Shown: positions 37,611 to 49,390, counted from the first letter of the stretch. The stretch is 64,000 bases of DNA from Thysanoteuthis rhombus (GCA_963457665.1 OY735215.1:30061041-30125040), one strand, 5' to 3'. Translations and numbers: made by a program. The notes: generated by a model not told the origin, from the sequence alone.

Positions 37611-38377
37611 ATAATGAAATTATGACTCATCAATACTCTGCCTATCAACATATAAACAGTAAGATCATTAGATGAAATTTAATTTATTGTTAATTATTAT
37701 GGAAATAGTAGGTCCTTTGAATAATAGCCAATATCATATTACCTGATGATAACTTCAAAATATACTGATATAGAAAAATACAGAGGTTACACTTGGATAT
37801 TAAAAAAAAGGAGAAAAATAGTTATGCAATCGATAGATAATAGCATTAGTATCTTTCTTATGATATAAAAGATGATTAGAGAAAATGTTTTGAATTGGAA
37901 AGTGAATGAAATGTTTACATGCACTTCATTAATGAATACAGGTATTAATTTTTGAGTTATCTTTAAAAATCATTTCAAAATTGTAAAATCTAAATTCAAA
38001 CACTAAATATAGTGTATGAAACTCAACAAACATTTTTCTCCAACAGATACCAGTGGAAAACCCACCCATCTTTTAATTCTAAATGTACAAAACAAACTTA
38101 CCAAAAGATAGCAAATAATCAAGTTACTTAGTTTTCTTCAAGGGATAAATAGTTGGTTATATTTTATTACCCAATGGAATTTAATTCAGGAGGTTTCAAA
38201 ACCAATTAGTTCCCCTGTACCTGTTGGGCATTCTGACAGATTCCAACATATTAATTTTGATTAGCTTTTTCCTTTCATCCTGACTTTCAGTTGCTTTTTA
38301 TCACAACTTTTCAATTGGACTGTAATTTTACAGCAACAATTAAACAATTAATTGGAAAACAAAAACAAGCCCATAGT

Positions 38378-38451
38378 GAGAATCAAGTTCACACCCTCAA
38401 GCCAGAGGGGTTCCAGTATACTTCTGACTGCTTTTAACTATTCAGCCACAG
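38378..38451 (-). repeat. tRNA-like SINE head
   Basis: On the minus strand CTGTGGCTGAATAGTTAAAAGC resembles an A box in its first 20 bases, and GAGGGTGTGAACTTGATTC about 35 bp further resembles a B box. The stems do not fold as a good tRNA, so a SINE is preferred. Confidence 0.5.
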
Positions 38452-38642
38452 AGACATCATAGTTAAATGGGAGCTGATTTTACTCCTTGCATCCAATATT
38501 CTATGCTTGTTGGTGTTTACATTTGAGACCTTGTAGTCTTTAAATACAAAAATATTTTTTGTTTAATTTTTTTTTCTAATTAAATTGAAGATATTATTGG
38601 ATTCTAACTTACTCAAGAAATCCAAGGATCAAAAATTGTTGA

Positions 38643-38767
38643 AATTATATTGATTTTAATAAGGGCTCCCTTTAATTGTTAGTGAAAGGTTTGGGAAATA
38701 TCCATTAAATATTTCCCAAACCTTTCACTAATAATTAAAAGGAGTCTATATTAAAATCAATATAATT
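38643..38767. repeat. near-perfect 59-bp-stem hairpin
   Basis: 38,643-38,701 and 38,709-38,767 are inverted copies with 5 differences in 59 positions and a 7-base loop. The inner 30 or so pairs around AGTGAAAGGTTTGGGAAATA have a single difference. If transcribed, either strand would fold into one long duplex. It is most simply a palindromic MITE, but size and symmetry also fit a small-RNA precursor. Confidence 0.9.
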
Positions 38768-38879
38768 CTTCTCTTCCAGCTTCATTACACGCTCATTGAC
38801 ATTCTACAATTATGTTAGTCTTAGATTGTGTGATGGCTGAGCCTGTTTTTTGTCAAAAAGTTTATTAATATCAAGGAAA

Positions 38880-39545
38880 GCCCATAGGGTGCATCCATCT
38901 CTGTTAGATTAGAAAATGTCCTAATTGAGCTGACCTGGAATTGGGGTCATGTTACCCTAGAACACAAATTTGCAGGTCATAGGGTGTAGTTGTCTCTCTT
39001 AAATTTATAGATGTGAAAATTGACCTAACCCTAAATTGACCATTATAGGTCAGAAGAGGTTATCAACAGCAATCCTATATTCACCCTGTGATCAAGTTAC
39101 CCTGGTACACAATTTCATAGCCTGTAGGATGCAGCTATCTTAGATTCGAAAATGTCAAAGTTGACCTCAGCCGGAATTGACCTATAGGGTTCACCAAAGG
39201 TCATCGCAACCTATCCTATGGTCAAATTACACTTTTACTCAAATCTGCAAACTTTAGGATGCAGCCCTCTCTGTTAGGTTTTGAAATACCTGCAAAATTA
39301 ATCAGATCTCAAATTGACTTTTAGAGGTCAGCACCACCTATCCTATGTTCCTCCAAGAGTCAGGTTACACTTGTATACAAATTTGCTGTCCAAAGGGTGC
39401 AGCTCTCTCCACTGGATTTGAAAATGCCAAACTTGATCTGACCCAAAATTGACCTATGGAGGTCACAGAGGTTATTGTGACCTGTCTATGTTTATCCTAG
39501 GGTCAAGTTACCCTTATATACAAATCTTCGGCTGTAAAATTCAAC
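38880..39545 (+). repeat. about 135-bp tandem array with nuclear-receptor-like half-sites
   Basis: The landmark GG(A/G)TGCAGC(T/C)(A/C)TC recurs near 38,888, 38,982, 39,128, 39,256 and 39,395, giving spacings from about 95 to 147 bp. Most units carry GGTCAAGTTAC-CCT-like and ACAAATTTGCAG-like blocks. Half-sites are TGACCA at 39,037, AGGTCA at 39,047 and AGGTTA at 39,057, then TGACCT at 39,178, GGTTCA at 39,188 and AGGTCA at 39,198, in both cases with 4-bp spacers. The array runs straight into the ATC tail of the RTE element. Confidence 0.8.
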
Positions 39546-39546
39546 T

Positions 39547-39597
<51 letters not shown>

Positions 39598-40075
39598 GTT
39601 ATCATCATCATCACCAGTCTTTTAATGTCCGTCGTTGGACATGGACCTTCCCCAGGATTCGCCACAATTCTCTGTCATGGGCGTCGAGGAGCCAGTATTT
39701 CCTGAATCTGTCATGTTCATCTCTCCATCTTGTGTTCTGTTGGCCTCAGTTTCTAATGTGATCTCTGGGGATCCATGTTGCGAGACGTGATGTCCATCAG
39801 TTGTCTTTCATTCTTGCAACATGGCCTGCCCATTGCCATCTGAGTTTTTTAATAGTTTCTATGATGTCACGGACACCGTTCGCTTCCTTATATACTGTGC
39901 TGTCTTGTGATCTCTCCATGTAAGATTGAGCACGATTCTCTCATGCGCACGTTGCATACTTTTCAGTTTGCAGGTCTGTCTCTTGGTTAGGTTCCATGTT
40001 TCAGCTCCATAAGTAACCATCGGGAGAATGCATTGGTTGTATACTCTCCTTTTTAGGACTATTGGGAAGAGTCTA
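39546..40075 (-). pseudogene. RTE-type LINE 3' end with (GAT)n tail
   Basis: On the minus strand a frame open for about 180 bp reads RLFPIVLKRRVYNQCILP, TYGAETWNLTKRQTCKLK and MQRAHERIVLNLTWRDHK. After a frame change it reads LRWQWAGHVARMKDN, a stop, then NTRWRDEHDRFRKYW and VQRRTLKDW. These are C-terminal RTE polymerase motifs. The 3' end directly abuts a simple repeat (ATC on the plus strand, 39,547-39,612), the short microsatellite tail typical of RTE-like elements. It is 5' truncated near 40,075. The copy at 55.7 kb ends at the same point. Confidence 0.9.
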
Positions 40076-40079
40076 TAAA

Positions 40080-41990
40080 AAATATACGAACAGACGTCCT
40101 TTGTTTTTTAGCATTATTATATACAATTTGATAGCATTAAAGAAAGAAGGGGGAGAGCTTGCCTGATTAGTTGTGTTTCTCAGCAGTTTTGTCTTGAGTT
40201 TGTTATATTGTACAGCTGTGTACATCATAGTTACATTGTCAGACCTCTATGTACCCCTTGAGAAGTGCAAATGTACTTTACAGCTACAGATACATGTATG
40301 TCAGTTTAGGAACCTCTGCTCTAAATGGCAGATTGTTTTTCTCTCAAGGGCAGACTTCAACTTTTCATTTAAAATCTTCCAAAAATTCCTCTCAAAGCTT
40401 TTGCAAAATCAATGATGATATGAAAAATAACAAAACAAAGAATGAAACTCTGTTAATGTATGTGGCTTAATTTATTTTGTATTATTTAATATCTGATTCC
40501 ATTAGAATTATCTAAAACTTGAGCCTTTCACATAACATTCAATACTAAGTTCAATTTTTGATTTGGATAGAAACATAACAATATAAGTATTAGTAGTAGC
40601 TATAACTGAAGTGGTAGTCTTGGCCTTTAGCAACTGGGGTTGCTCCTAGTTCGGGGATATAGAAAGGGTATGAACTTTATATGCATGGGAAAGAAAAGTT
40701 ATTCTCCCTTTCTTTCTCATTGAGTTGTTGGCAAAAACATTGTAATAAAGCAAATACATGCAAGAGTAAATATGCACAATTGCATGCAGAATGAAAATAC
40801 TAATGTAACTTAACAAGAGATAGTTATTAGAAATGTGCACAAAATTAGATAGATACAGTCAGCTATGGAAAGATTGATATAGTTCAATGGAGAGGAAGAA
40901 ATATATTTCTACAGGATGGTTAACTATTTAGCTATGGAATAAAGTTTCTTCATTGCAGATGCAAAACTTGATAAAATTTGCATATGGTCCATGCGGTTGT
41001 ATATGTAGGCTGACATTCATCTGCATTCATGTGTGCGTACATACATGTAATTGGAATGGGTGCATGCATCATTGTATGGACAGAGAAACTCACAATACCT
41101 ACCCTACAGGTAGGCCTGGAGAGATCTAACAAAGAGAGGATTGTGCATATGGTTTATGTTGAAAGTGGTATGTGAGTGAGGCGTAAATTGCTGGAATCTA
41201 AATGTTTGGCTTGGTTTTGTCAACACATCTAAAAACATAATTGAAGGTGAAAAGAATTGGGAATTTTTTTTTCATTGTATGCTTCTGATGAGTATTATAT
41301 TACACTATTAACTGATTTTTCCAAGCCACTATTGGTGAGAAAAATTTTATTATCAGAGATGTGCATTGTGTACAGAGAAGTGGTTTTAATAAGAATTTCT
41401 ATGTTGAAAACAATTTGGCTATTCATTGAATATATGTGTGTTTTTATCATTTTGTTTTCAATTAAGGACCAAACATAACCAAGTTTTGGGTCATCATAAA
41501 AGTGATATGTATCCTGCTACAAATCTCTGGAACAACCAAAGTTCAAGAGAAGCTCAATGTATCAAATAAAATTTGTCTTCAGGTGCCATCTAAATATACC
41601 ACCATATTTGTTTTGATAGAGAATGATTGGTCAATGGTTATTATGCATTTAAAATGAAATAATTGATGGCTAACATAAAGGCTTTCAGTCATATAGGTGT
41701 TGAGTATCAACACATTGGTAACTATAAGTATACTAAAATGTACATTATTTCATCTATCTATATAATGAAATGTGATTTTTTTCTATTCGTTTCTCTGTCT
41801 GTGAAAAATAATAAAAGTGAAATGAAATTTATATTCTGCCCATAAAAATATCTCTTCCACTTGAATGTATGTTTAATAAAACCTCAGATGAAATCGATTA
41901 GACTTAAACATGTATAGCTTGTTCCTTAGTGTGCATTTACGCACATAGAGACATGCATTCTGGATACATAAAACATACTTTATACCAGTG
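40080..41990. other. gene-free stretch
   Basis: No exon could be supported. The frames at 40,173-40,470 and 41,257-41,478 have no recognised motif. Short TG/ATG-rich blocks occur around 41.0 kb. Confidence 0.45.
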
Positions 41991-41995
41991 GTCCC

Positions 41996-42287
41996 CAATC
42001 AGTGGGTTGCAGACTAATACCAGGCTACAAAGCATGCATTACCTGACTTGGCAATATTTCTTTGTAAAGTAAAATGAATTCATTTCCTTGGATCTTAATA
42101 TTAAATTCGTTAGATAAACCCTTTCAAAAACAAAATGGAGTGTATTAGCCATTTATACGTTGCATATTTGACTTATCGCCTATACTTTAATTGTGATTAC
42201 CAAATTCCTCCTCCTGGTCAGCAGGTCTGCAAGAATATTATCAATATTGAACTGGTCCACAGAGTAGAAAAGGTTGAAGACCTCCAA
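41996..42287 (+). mobile_element. hAT-like MITE remnant
   Basis: Starts CAGTGGTCCCCAATCAGTGG, the style of hAT (Charlie-like) termini. The right end, read inward on the minus strand, is TTGGAGGTCTTCAACCTTTT, matching about 11 of 15 positions after one shift. The flanking 8-mers CTTTATAC (41,988-41,995) and CTTTATAT (42,288-42,295) match in 7 of 8 positions, as expected for a hAT target duplication. The frames inside are incidental. Confidence 0.6.
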
Positions 42288-42469
42288 CTTTATATGACTA
42301 CTCATGACCAGCCATTTATTTGTTCTATAGCAAAATAAAACATTTGGTAATTTATAAAGCCTCAAACTGAATGATCTAACTTATAGAAGTAAAAAGAAAC
42401 CATACTCGTCATCACAGTCAATAATTGATCAAACATATAGCATCAAAATTTGAAGTCTTGTTACAGAAA

Positions 42470-42740
42470 ATTCCGTTGAAGAATGAATATGGTCAGAATA
42501 AGTTCTATTTATGCCATCACTGGAGTTTTCCACATCTAAAATAGAATACAAAAAACATCTAGAAATATCTAGATTTTGGAGAATCTAGTCGTCATTAATA
42601 AACCTATCAGAATAATGCCCCCCAAAAGTCAAAATCAAAAAATTGTTTTTAGAAGGGGTCTAGTGGAGTACTGATGCCAATTTCCAAGTCTATAGACAAA
42701 ATAGTATGACCAGGAGTGCTGGAACACACAAACTTATGAA
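42470..42740 (-). repeat. inverted copy of the 18.1-kb 150-bp repeat
   Basis: On the minus strand CACTCCTGGTCATACTATTT, ATTGGCATCAGTACTCCACT and CATAAATAGAACTTATTCTG are colinear with 18,287, 18,181 and 18,552. About one and a half units are present. Confidence 0.75.
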
Positions 42741-43504
42741 CAAACTCAATCACATAAAATAAAGATAGAACATTCAACCATTTTTGATGGCTATAATTGT
42801 TCAATATATATAATGAGCCATGTCAGACATACTATCAGTTGCAGCCATCAGCCCCTCTGCCTTTCTACCCTCATATTAAACTACCCAACCTTTTTCTCCC
42901 TCTCCATTCCTACCTTCTTATTAAACTAAATAACTTTATTTGCTCCCCACTCCCTTCATACCTTCTTATTTAAGTTGTTAACTTTGTTTTCTTCCCTCTT
43001 CCTTCCAATCCTCATATTGAACTACCTTCTTTTTTCTCTCCCCCTCCCCCTTCCTTTCATATCTGTCACACTTTCCTTATAAAAATGTAGATAATTTTCT
43101 GCTACTGGGGTCCTAAAAGATATCTCTTGGCTGAATGCCATCAAAATTGATTCTATCTTTTTGAATTAATAAGTATCAGAGAGATGCACAGACAGGTATG
43201 AAGGCTTTAATAGTTACAGCCTGTCAATCATGAAAGCAGTATGATTTTTATGGATGCCCTTCATCACTGATAAAAAGGAAAATTGGAATCATGAAACTAA
43301 AAAGTTACTTTTGCTAAGGCAGGTATATTTCAATAGTTTTATAACCTACAATTTTATAGTTACGTATATAATTTTACATATATATATTGTTTAAAGACCA
43401 TCACTTGAAGTCATTTCCTTTATTTCGAATTAATGCTATGATTATAATATCATGTAAATGAATAGATGAGGGAAAATACTCTATAATTAGTGTTTTCCCT
43501 AAAA

Positions 43505-43970
43505 AGGATAAAAAAGTTCTCCCTCACTTTTGACCACTTGAGAGAAAAAAATATTCCCTTCACTTTTGACCCGCAAAAGAAAAAGAAAGAATGTTACCAT
43601 CACTTTTGACCACTAAAAGTAAAGAAAAATTTCCTTCCGTTTTGACCCCCGAGAGGCAAAGAAATCTCTCCTTCACTTTGGAACATCAAGAGAGGAAAAA
43701 AAGTTTTCAGTCTCCAAACAAGAAAAAAATATTCCCTTCTCTTTTGACCCCCAAAAAGGAAAAACAGATTCTCCTCAAATTTGATCCAAAAAGGTAAAAA
43801 ACATTTAACCTCAATTTTGATCCCTAAAAAAAAAATAGTTTCTCCCAATTTTTACCTCTAATTGGGAAAAAAAATGAAGCCCCCACTTTTGACCACTGAA
43901 AGTGAAAAAAAAAATTTGAATCCCCGTTCTGACGTTTGAAAAAAAAAAGTTCCCCTCACTTTTGGTCCAA
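43505..43970 (+). repeat. about 38-bp minisatellite, some 13 units
   Basis: The core CTTTTGACC(A/C)C recurs at roughly 36-41 bp steps from 43,523 to 43,960, each core preceded by a TTCCCTTCA-like block and followed by an A-rich linker. Variants such as TTTTGATCC show divergence. Because the unit length drifts, apparent open frames appear on both strands (43,591-43,797 plus, 43,600-43,848 minus, 43,811-44,101 minus); these are not considered genes. A degenerate copy lies at 21.3 kb. Confidence 0.85.
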
Positions 43971-44645
43971 ACTTTTAAAAAAAAGAGTATATCAGAATAT
44001 GAAGTCAGATGGAAACAAATAACTTTAAAAATAAGTGTGATCAGCATATGAGCGAGGTAAGGTAAAAAGTAACTTAAAAAAGGTTTATGAAAATATGACA
44101 TCAGGAAAAAAAACTATATCAACAGAAAGATGTAATCAGAACAAAATGTTCTCTAATGAAGTCATAAAATTTTATTTCAGTATAATACTTACTGAACACA
44201 AAATAAGGATCTACGTCCGCATTATAGTTATATTACTTAAGGAACCACCCTTTTAAAACATGAGTATCAGTTGAAAATCAACGCAATTTGTTTTATTCTT
44301 CAAGTTAGAGCTTTTGGAAGGTGTAGAACTAAAAAAACTCTGTGACGTCATGTTGTGTTAACTCATGTTTCTGTGTTCTCGTTATTTTTCATTTTTTGTA
44401 AACATAGTATTCCTGCAATGAAAAATATAATTTTTATATAACAAGTATATGTATTTTATATATTTTTCTATTCAATGAGATTTGGCTGGAATGTCATTAA
44501 AACAGTATGTATAATGATAGAACCTTTAAACAATATGATAAAAATTTTTAAAAAGGCAGTAGATATTCACATGTGATATCGAGGAATTCGTTCAAAAATT
44601 TTATTTATAGTTACAAATAAATCTAAATTTTCAGTGATATTTCTT

Positions 44646-44705
44646 TGGCCCAATGGTCTAGGGCACTCTTCCAGTCAGCAGTAGATTTTGGATCAAATCC
44701 AACTG
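44646..44705 (+). repeat. tRNA-like SINE head
   Basis: TGGCCCAATGGTCTAGGGC at 44,646 matches a tRNA A box region well, and TTGGATCAAATCC at 44,688 a B box, with normal spacing of about 42 bp. The acceptor stem is not convincing, so a SINE head is preferred over a tRNA gene. Confidence 0.6.
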
Positions 44706-44719
44706 AGAATAAAACATTA

Positions 44720-46600
44720 TTTTTTCCTTGCTTTAGAGGTCAGTGGTGAATTAACCATTAGGCTGAGTAGACTTTCTCTCTTTTTCTTTTCTCTAACTCT
44801 TACTGCTGAATTTTGACTTTATTTTCGTATGTAACAATGACAGATGACAATGGCCAGAAAAAAAAAAGAGTGACGTCATGCACAAATGACAGTGACAAAG
44901 TGATGAATGCAAAAAACTGATGACAAATTCACTACCATGGCTAAAACCCAACTCAGGTTGACTTATTCTGCTAAAGTTGGCAAATCCCATTTATTGAAAC
45001 TATTAACAGAGGTCTTGAAATGAGACACATGGTTTTGGAATAAGACTGTATAGAGAAATGAATTCTATTTTGTTTACTTTTAAGATTTTAATGAAGTAAG
45101 GGAGTTTGATCTTAGCTCAGGCTAGCTTGTTTTTATTATATACTCACTTAAGGATGTTATAATATGAGGTGCACAGTTCATACATTTGGCATTTAAGTGC
45201 ACATGTGAGTATGTAAAATGCACATGTATGTATATGTATGTGTATGTAATTTTGGGGCAGAATATTGCACAACAAGTACTTTGAGGGTGTAATATAATCC
45301 CACCAAGTGACAACTGTGATTCCCCGAGACTTTTGTTAATTTAGCAATATTGACTGTTCATCAGATGAAGGAAATCTGAGAATGGGTCAAATGGTTTGAC
45401 CTCTTCAGGGATAGTTATTTGGTCTTCTAAGATAAGCCACAAATCAGCAACTGCGATCTTCTTAAAGGGACCGTCGAGTTTCTCTGCTAATTACTCATGA
45501 CAATTGAATTCAATAGAAGAGAGTGTGGTGAAAAGTTTTCAGACACTGCAGCCAGTTGGTTTTTCACAGCTTGGGACAGGGTGGGTTATAGAGAAAGAGA
45601 AAAACCAAGATTATTAGTTGATAAAGCATTTCTCTGCAGAGACTTTGAGTATTGCCACAGCTCTGAGTTTATGAGCTTAGCTGCACTCAGAAGGAAATAG
45701 CATCTTGAAATTGAATTCAGCCAGCCTGTTTTCTGTGTAATCAACTACCATTGGAAATAAACATACTCAATTACACCTGACAAAAGATGGACTTATTGTA
45801 TTTATTTTCTGTTAGACAAGAGAGACCTATGTGTGTATTGAGTACCTTTCTATTCAAACATCTGCCACCTGGTGCCCAAATGCAGACCTACAGAGGTATG
45901 CAAGTTGCATCTGCAGTTCTCTCTCTCCCCTGTTTCATTTAATGATGTGTCACCGTAATTGGACATTGCATGTCCCTGTATTCATGGTAGCCATTCCGTA
46001 TAAAATCACCCAGTGCTACTCATGTCACCCTCTCAAATTTCGCTTTAAAAAAATCACAGGTGCTCATATTCAAAACTTATGGAGAAATCCAAAATATAAA
46101 ATCTTATATTTCTAGTAGTTCTAAAATTGAAAATCTTCAACTCATTTTGCTGAACAAGCTTTTCCGTTCAACATCTGACTTTTGAGGCTCTTTTGATATG
46201 TCATGCACAGCTTTGAAACTTTGTGACTGGGGCTAACTTTTTCTGTAGAATTCGAAAATGTAATCAGATCAAGTGTATCTTGTGTACTTTTCCTCATATA
46301 AGGCTCTATAAATGGCCAAAAATTATGAACGTAAAAAGACAACACCCAATTTGAGAGCTTCTCAATTATACAGTGTGCTAGATGAAACACTCATAATTTT
46401 TTTCCTGTCATTTATAACATATTGATTTATGTGCATGCAGTAATCACATTTAGGGTATAGGATATAGGAGTGTCAAAATGATTGTTTGAAGTGTGCTTGA
46501 TTTTTGTGTGTCCTCAAAATTGACTATTTTCATGTCTTCATTTGATCTTGGCAGTTGAGTTAACAGTTGACCATCATTTCCAGATTTTTACCATGTATTC
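44720..46600. other. no confirmed gene; GC-richer unrecognised block at 45.46-45.80 kb
   Basis: The block from about 45,460 to 45,800 is more complex than its surroundings and contains a 67-codon plus-strand frame (45,497-45,700) and AATAAA at about 45,758. No protein family was recognised. It could be part of an LTR, a 3'UTR or an old element. A second frame at 45,831-46,115 has no recognised motif either. Confidence 0.35.
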
Positions 46601-46609
46601 TTATAAAAT

Positions 46610-46730
46610 TTATGCTCTTCCATAGATTACCAACATAGTTTAAAAAGATGATAAAAGAATTATTTTGGAATACAAAAAAAATTTTTTATGATCTTTTTAA
46701 ACTATGTAGAAAATCTATGGAAGAGCATAA
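46610..46730. repeat. 43-bp-stem hairpin with 35-base loop
   Basis: 46,610-46,652 and 46,688-46,730 are inverted copies with about 5 differences in 43 positions; the ends TTATGCTCTTCCATAGATT and ACATAGTTTAAAAAGAT are perfect. The loop is A/T rich. It is either a palindromic MITE or a candidate small-RNA precursor. Confidence 0.88.
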
Positions 46731-47299
46731 TTTTTTTCTATGAAAAATGAAGGAGATGAAGCTTGATCGCATACCTCTCTCTCTCTCTCAATCAAAGTAT
46801 TGTTTCATAGAGAAATTCTTCAATTCTTTTTCCACACAAATATAGCCATACAAGCCAAGGAGTCTCCTCAATTTAGCAAATTGGTGTAGTTTGGGTAAAT
46901 CTGAATAAAATTTGGGGCAAATCCACTCCACTGCACCCCTTAATCACAGAGTTTCCATTCACCCATACCTATGAAATTAACTTATTATATTTTCAAGGAC
47001 ACAAAATTTATTAAAAGTCTTCTTCATTCAGCTACATAAATATGTTATCCTTAGAAATAAATGAAGAATAAACAAATAATTTTCAATTTTTTAATAATGA
47101 ATCAAATTTTTGTCAATGACATCTTGTTTCAATGTGAAGTGACAACAAACAAGCATAAAACTTTCAAAATCTTTTGAAAACCATGATCAACAAAATACTT
47201 TTGGCAAAAGAATTGATAAATCACCAGTTTGTTCAACTTATGAACACATTATTATCATTCATTTCCTTCTGAATGATGAAATCTATCCTCTAATAATAT

Positions 47300-47366
47300 T
47301 GGTGTGCCTCAACTATTTAACTGCCTGGCTCACTGCCCTGTGAGATGAAAAAGGTTGAAAATCACT
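47300..47366 (-). mobile_element. hAT-like element terminus (single end)
   Basis: Read on the minus strand from 47,366 the sequence is CAGTGATTTTCAACCTTTTT followed by CATCTCACAGGGCAGTGAG, the familiar layout of a hAT terminus. The other end was not found, so the element is truncated or too diverged. Confidence 0.45.
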
Positions 47367-48469
47367 GAGTTGGATTATTATTTTGTAGCAGTGTTTTACT
47401 ATATAAATGCATGGTAAATGATTTTACTATAGAAATGTATTACAAATGAGGAAAAAAGTGATTGTCAGTGGTCAGGAATTGATGCAAGAAATTACTGATA
47501 GAAAAGAGCCATTATATGAATAATATTATGCTGATTGAATATAGTGAATGACACACCAAGAATTGGTTTGAAATTTAACCCATTAGGTTGTTACATATAA
47601 AATGTCATTTTTTTAAAGTAAGGTGAAGGATGATATAAACAACAAAAAGGACCGAATATTTAACCAAAATATGACCCATAGAAGCAATGCCCCCTTTCCA
47701 ATGATCCTCCAATGATAAAATACCATCTCTATAAAATTATTTGGGCTTAGTGATCTCAATACAGTATAAGAGGAAATTATGGTTTCCCTATCATTGAACC
47801 TGTGATCGTAGATATGATGTCCAAAATGCTTGAAAAGATGATGATCGATTGGTGAAATGTCTAATGAATATGAAGAATGTTGCAGAACTTCATATCCCTA
47901 TTCTCTAAGCTTAGACATGGTAAACCAAGAGGTCTGCAACTATCATTAAGTATTTCATTCATTTCATGTGGGACCTTTTTTTTCAATAACCTGATATGGT
48001 TGCTGTTGTAGTCTCAAAGTTTTCATTGTTTGTGGGTCATTGACCTGTGCCATCAATGATACTTCATAATTAGAAATATTTTTGGGCCTCCCTTGAGGTT
48101 TATTATTGGTATCTATATTTCCAGACCTAAACCTACTGAACAAACACTAAACAGTTCACACCTTAATGGTGTTCACTCCGAATGATTTGATGACATTATC
48201 AACAGCATGAGCAGCATTATATCCTAATTTGAAATCATACTTGAAAATTAGTCTAATTTCTTGAGTAGACATCATTGCTATTGAAGACCCAAAAACATAC
48301 AATTATAATGAATTATATCTTTGTTTACATTGAATTTGCAAAATAATACCATTACATTGGTAAATCTTTTAGCATTATTATCTATGAAGTAAAAAAAAAT
48401 TTTATGTGTAACAATCTAATTCTTATCAACATATGCAAAGCCCTTCTTGCCTTCTGCATAAAAAACATA

Positions 48470-48745
48470 TACTGGAGAATTTACAAAAAAATCTGGTTTT
48501 ATTGCCCACACTTCCATAAAACTTAATTGTAATTCATCGATAACATTTAGAGATATCGTGTGTACAGACTAGGACATTTTTAAGGTGCTTTTAGGTGTGG
48601 GCAGGTAGCTACAATGTAGGAAAGGTAATTGTGTTTGGATCCATTTATGAATTTAATCACTTTTCTTATGATCTATTGCCCACTTTTCCACCAAATTTTA
48701 TTGAAATTCATTCAGAACTGTGATCGCAGAAAGTGATGTTTGTCT
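48470..48745 (+). repeat. two diverged units of the 52-kb tandem family
   Basis: CTTCCATAAAACTTAATTG at about 48,511 and TTTCCACCAAATTTTATTGA at about 48,689 lie 177 bp apart, each preceded by a TTATTGCCCAC/CTATTGCCCAC block and followed by a GATATCG or GATCGC block. This is the same consensus as the arms of the inverted repeat at 52.1-54.0 kb. Confidence 0.65.
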
Positions 48746-49289
48746 TACTTCATATACTTTTTGCATAACAATCAGTCGTAAATCTATGAACATTTTTTCC
48801 TGTTCAGTCATGTGACGTGAAGTAATATCAGCATGATTTCCATACTAGGATGATGTCATTGTCTGCAGTTGTATAAGCAGAAAAATCTCACTTTCTGTGT
48901 CACGTCCCAGTAGACTTCTAAAAGAGATCTATGGGACATATATATCCCAGCAACCATAGAAATCTAGAGATATATATGACCCAGTATAAGAGGATATCTT
49001 CCAGCAGCTGTTATTCTTTTGGTTACCATTTGTTATCTTGCTAGTCTCATTCACAAACTGACTCCAGCTTCTAAGAAACATGAGCATTGTCCAGATAATC
49101 ATGTGATACTTTTTATGGCTATCGGTAAAGTAAGTGGTGCCCTTACGCTAACTGGCTGTGCTACAACTTCAGTCTCCACCCATCGCATTACTGCATACTC
49201 GGCCCATTTGTGATATGTGAAATAAACTTGGAGGCAACAAATACCTGAAGTGGTGTCACTCATTTAACCTGTGCTGTTTTATCCATAGC

Positions 49290-49390
49290 TAGGATATAAG
49301 TGCGAAGTGTACGCAGACTGTCTTAGCCAGAGTTTGAACTCAACTCACCAAGTCCATTCTCTGTGCTGGTACTCACTCAGCCACTCTGCA
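49290..49390 (-). repeat. SINE-like element with tRNA-like promoter
   Basis: On the minus strand GCAGAGTGGCTGAGTGAGT resembles an A box and GTTGAGTTCAAACTCTGGC a B box, about 42 bp apart. The adjoining block matches 3,583-3,625, so at least two copies are in the window. Confidence 0.55.

Noticed and set aside
38880..39545. Considered as a CRISPR-like direct repeat array
   Set aside because: Units are diverged throughout with no constant repeat/variable spacer pattern, and the genome is eukaryotic.
43591..44101. Frames on both strands at 43.6-44.1 kb
   Set aside because: They are produced by the 38-bp minisatellite; simultaneous frames on both strands follow from its periodicity.
44646..44705. 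Considered as a functional tRNA gene (as were the other A/B box pairs)
   Set aside because: A and B boxes are recognisable but acceptor and anticodon stems do not pair well, and similar heads recur as SINEs.
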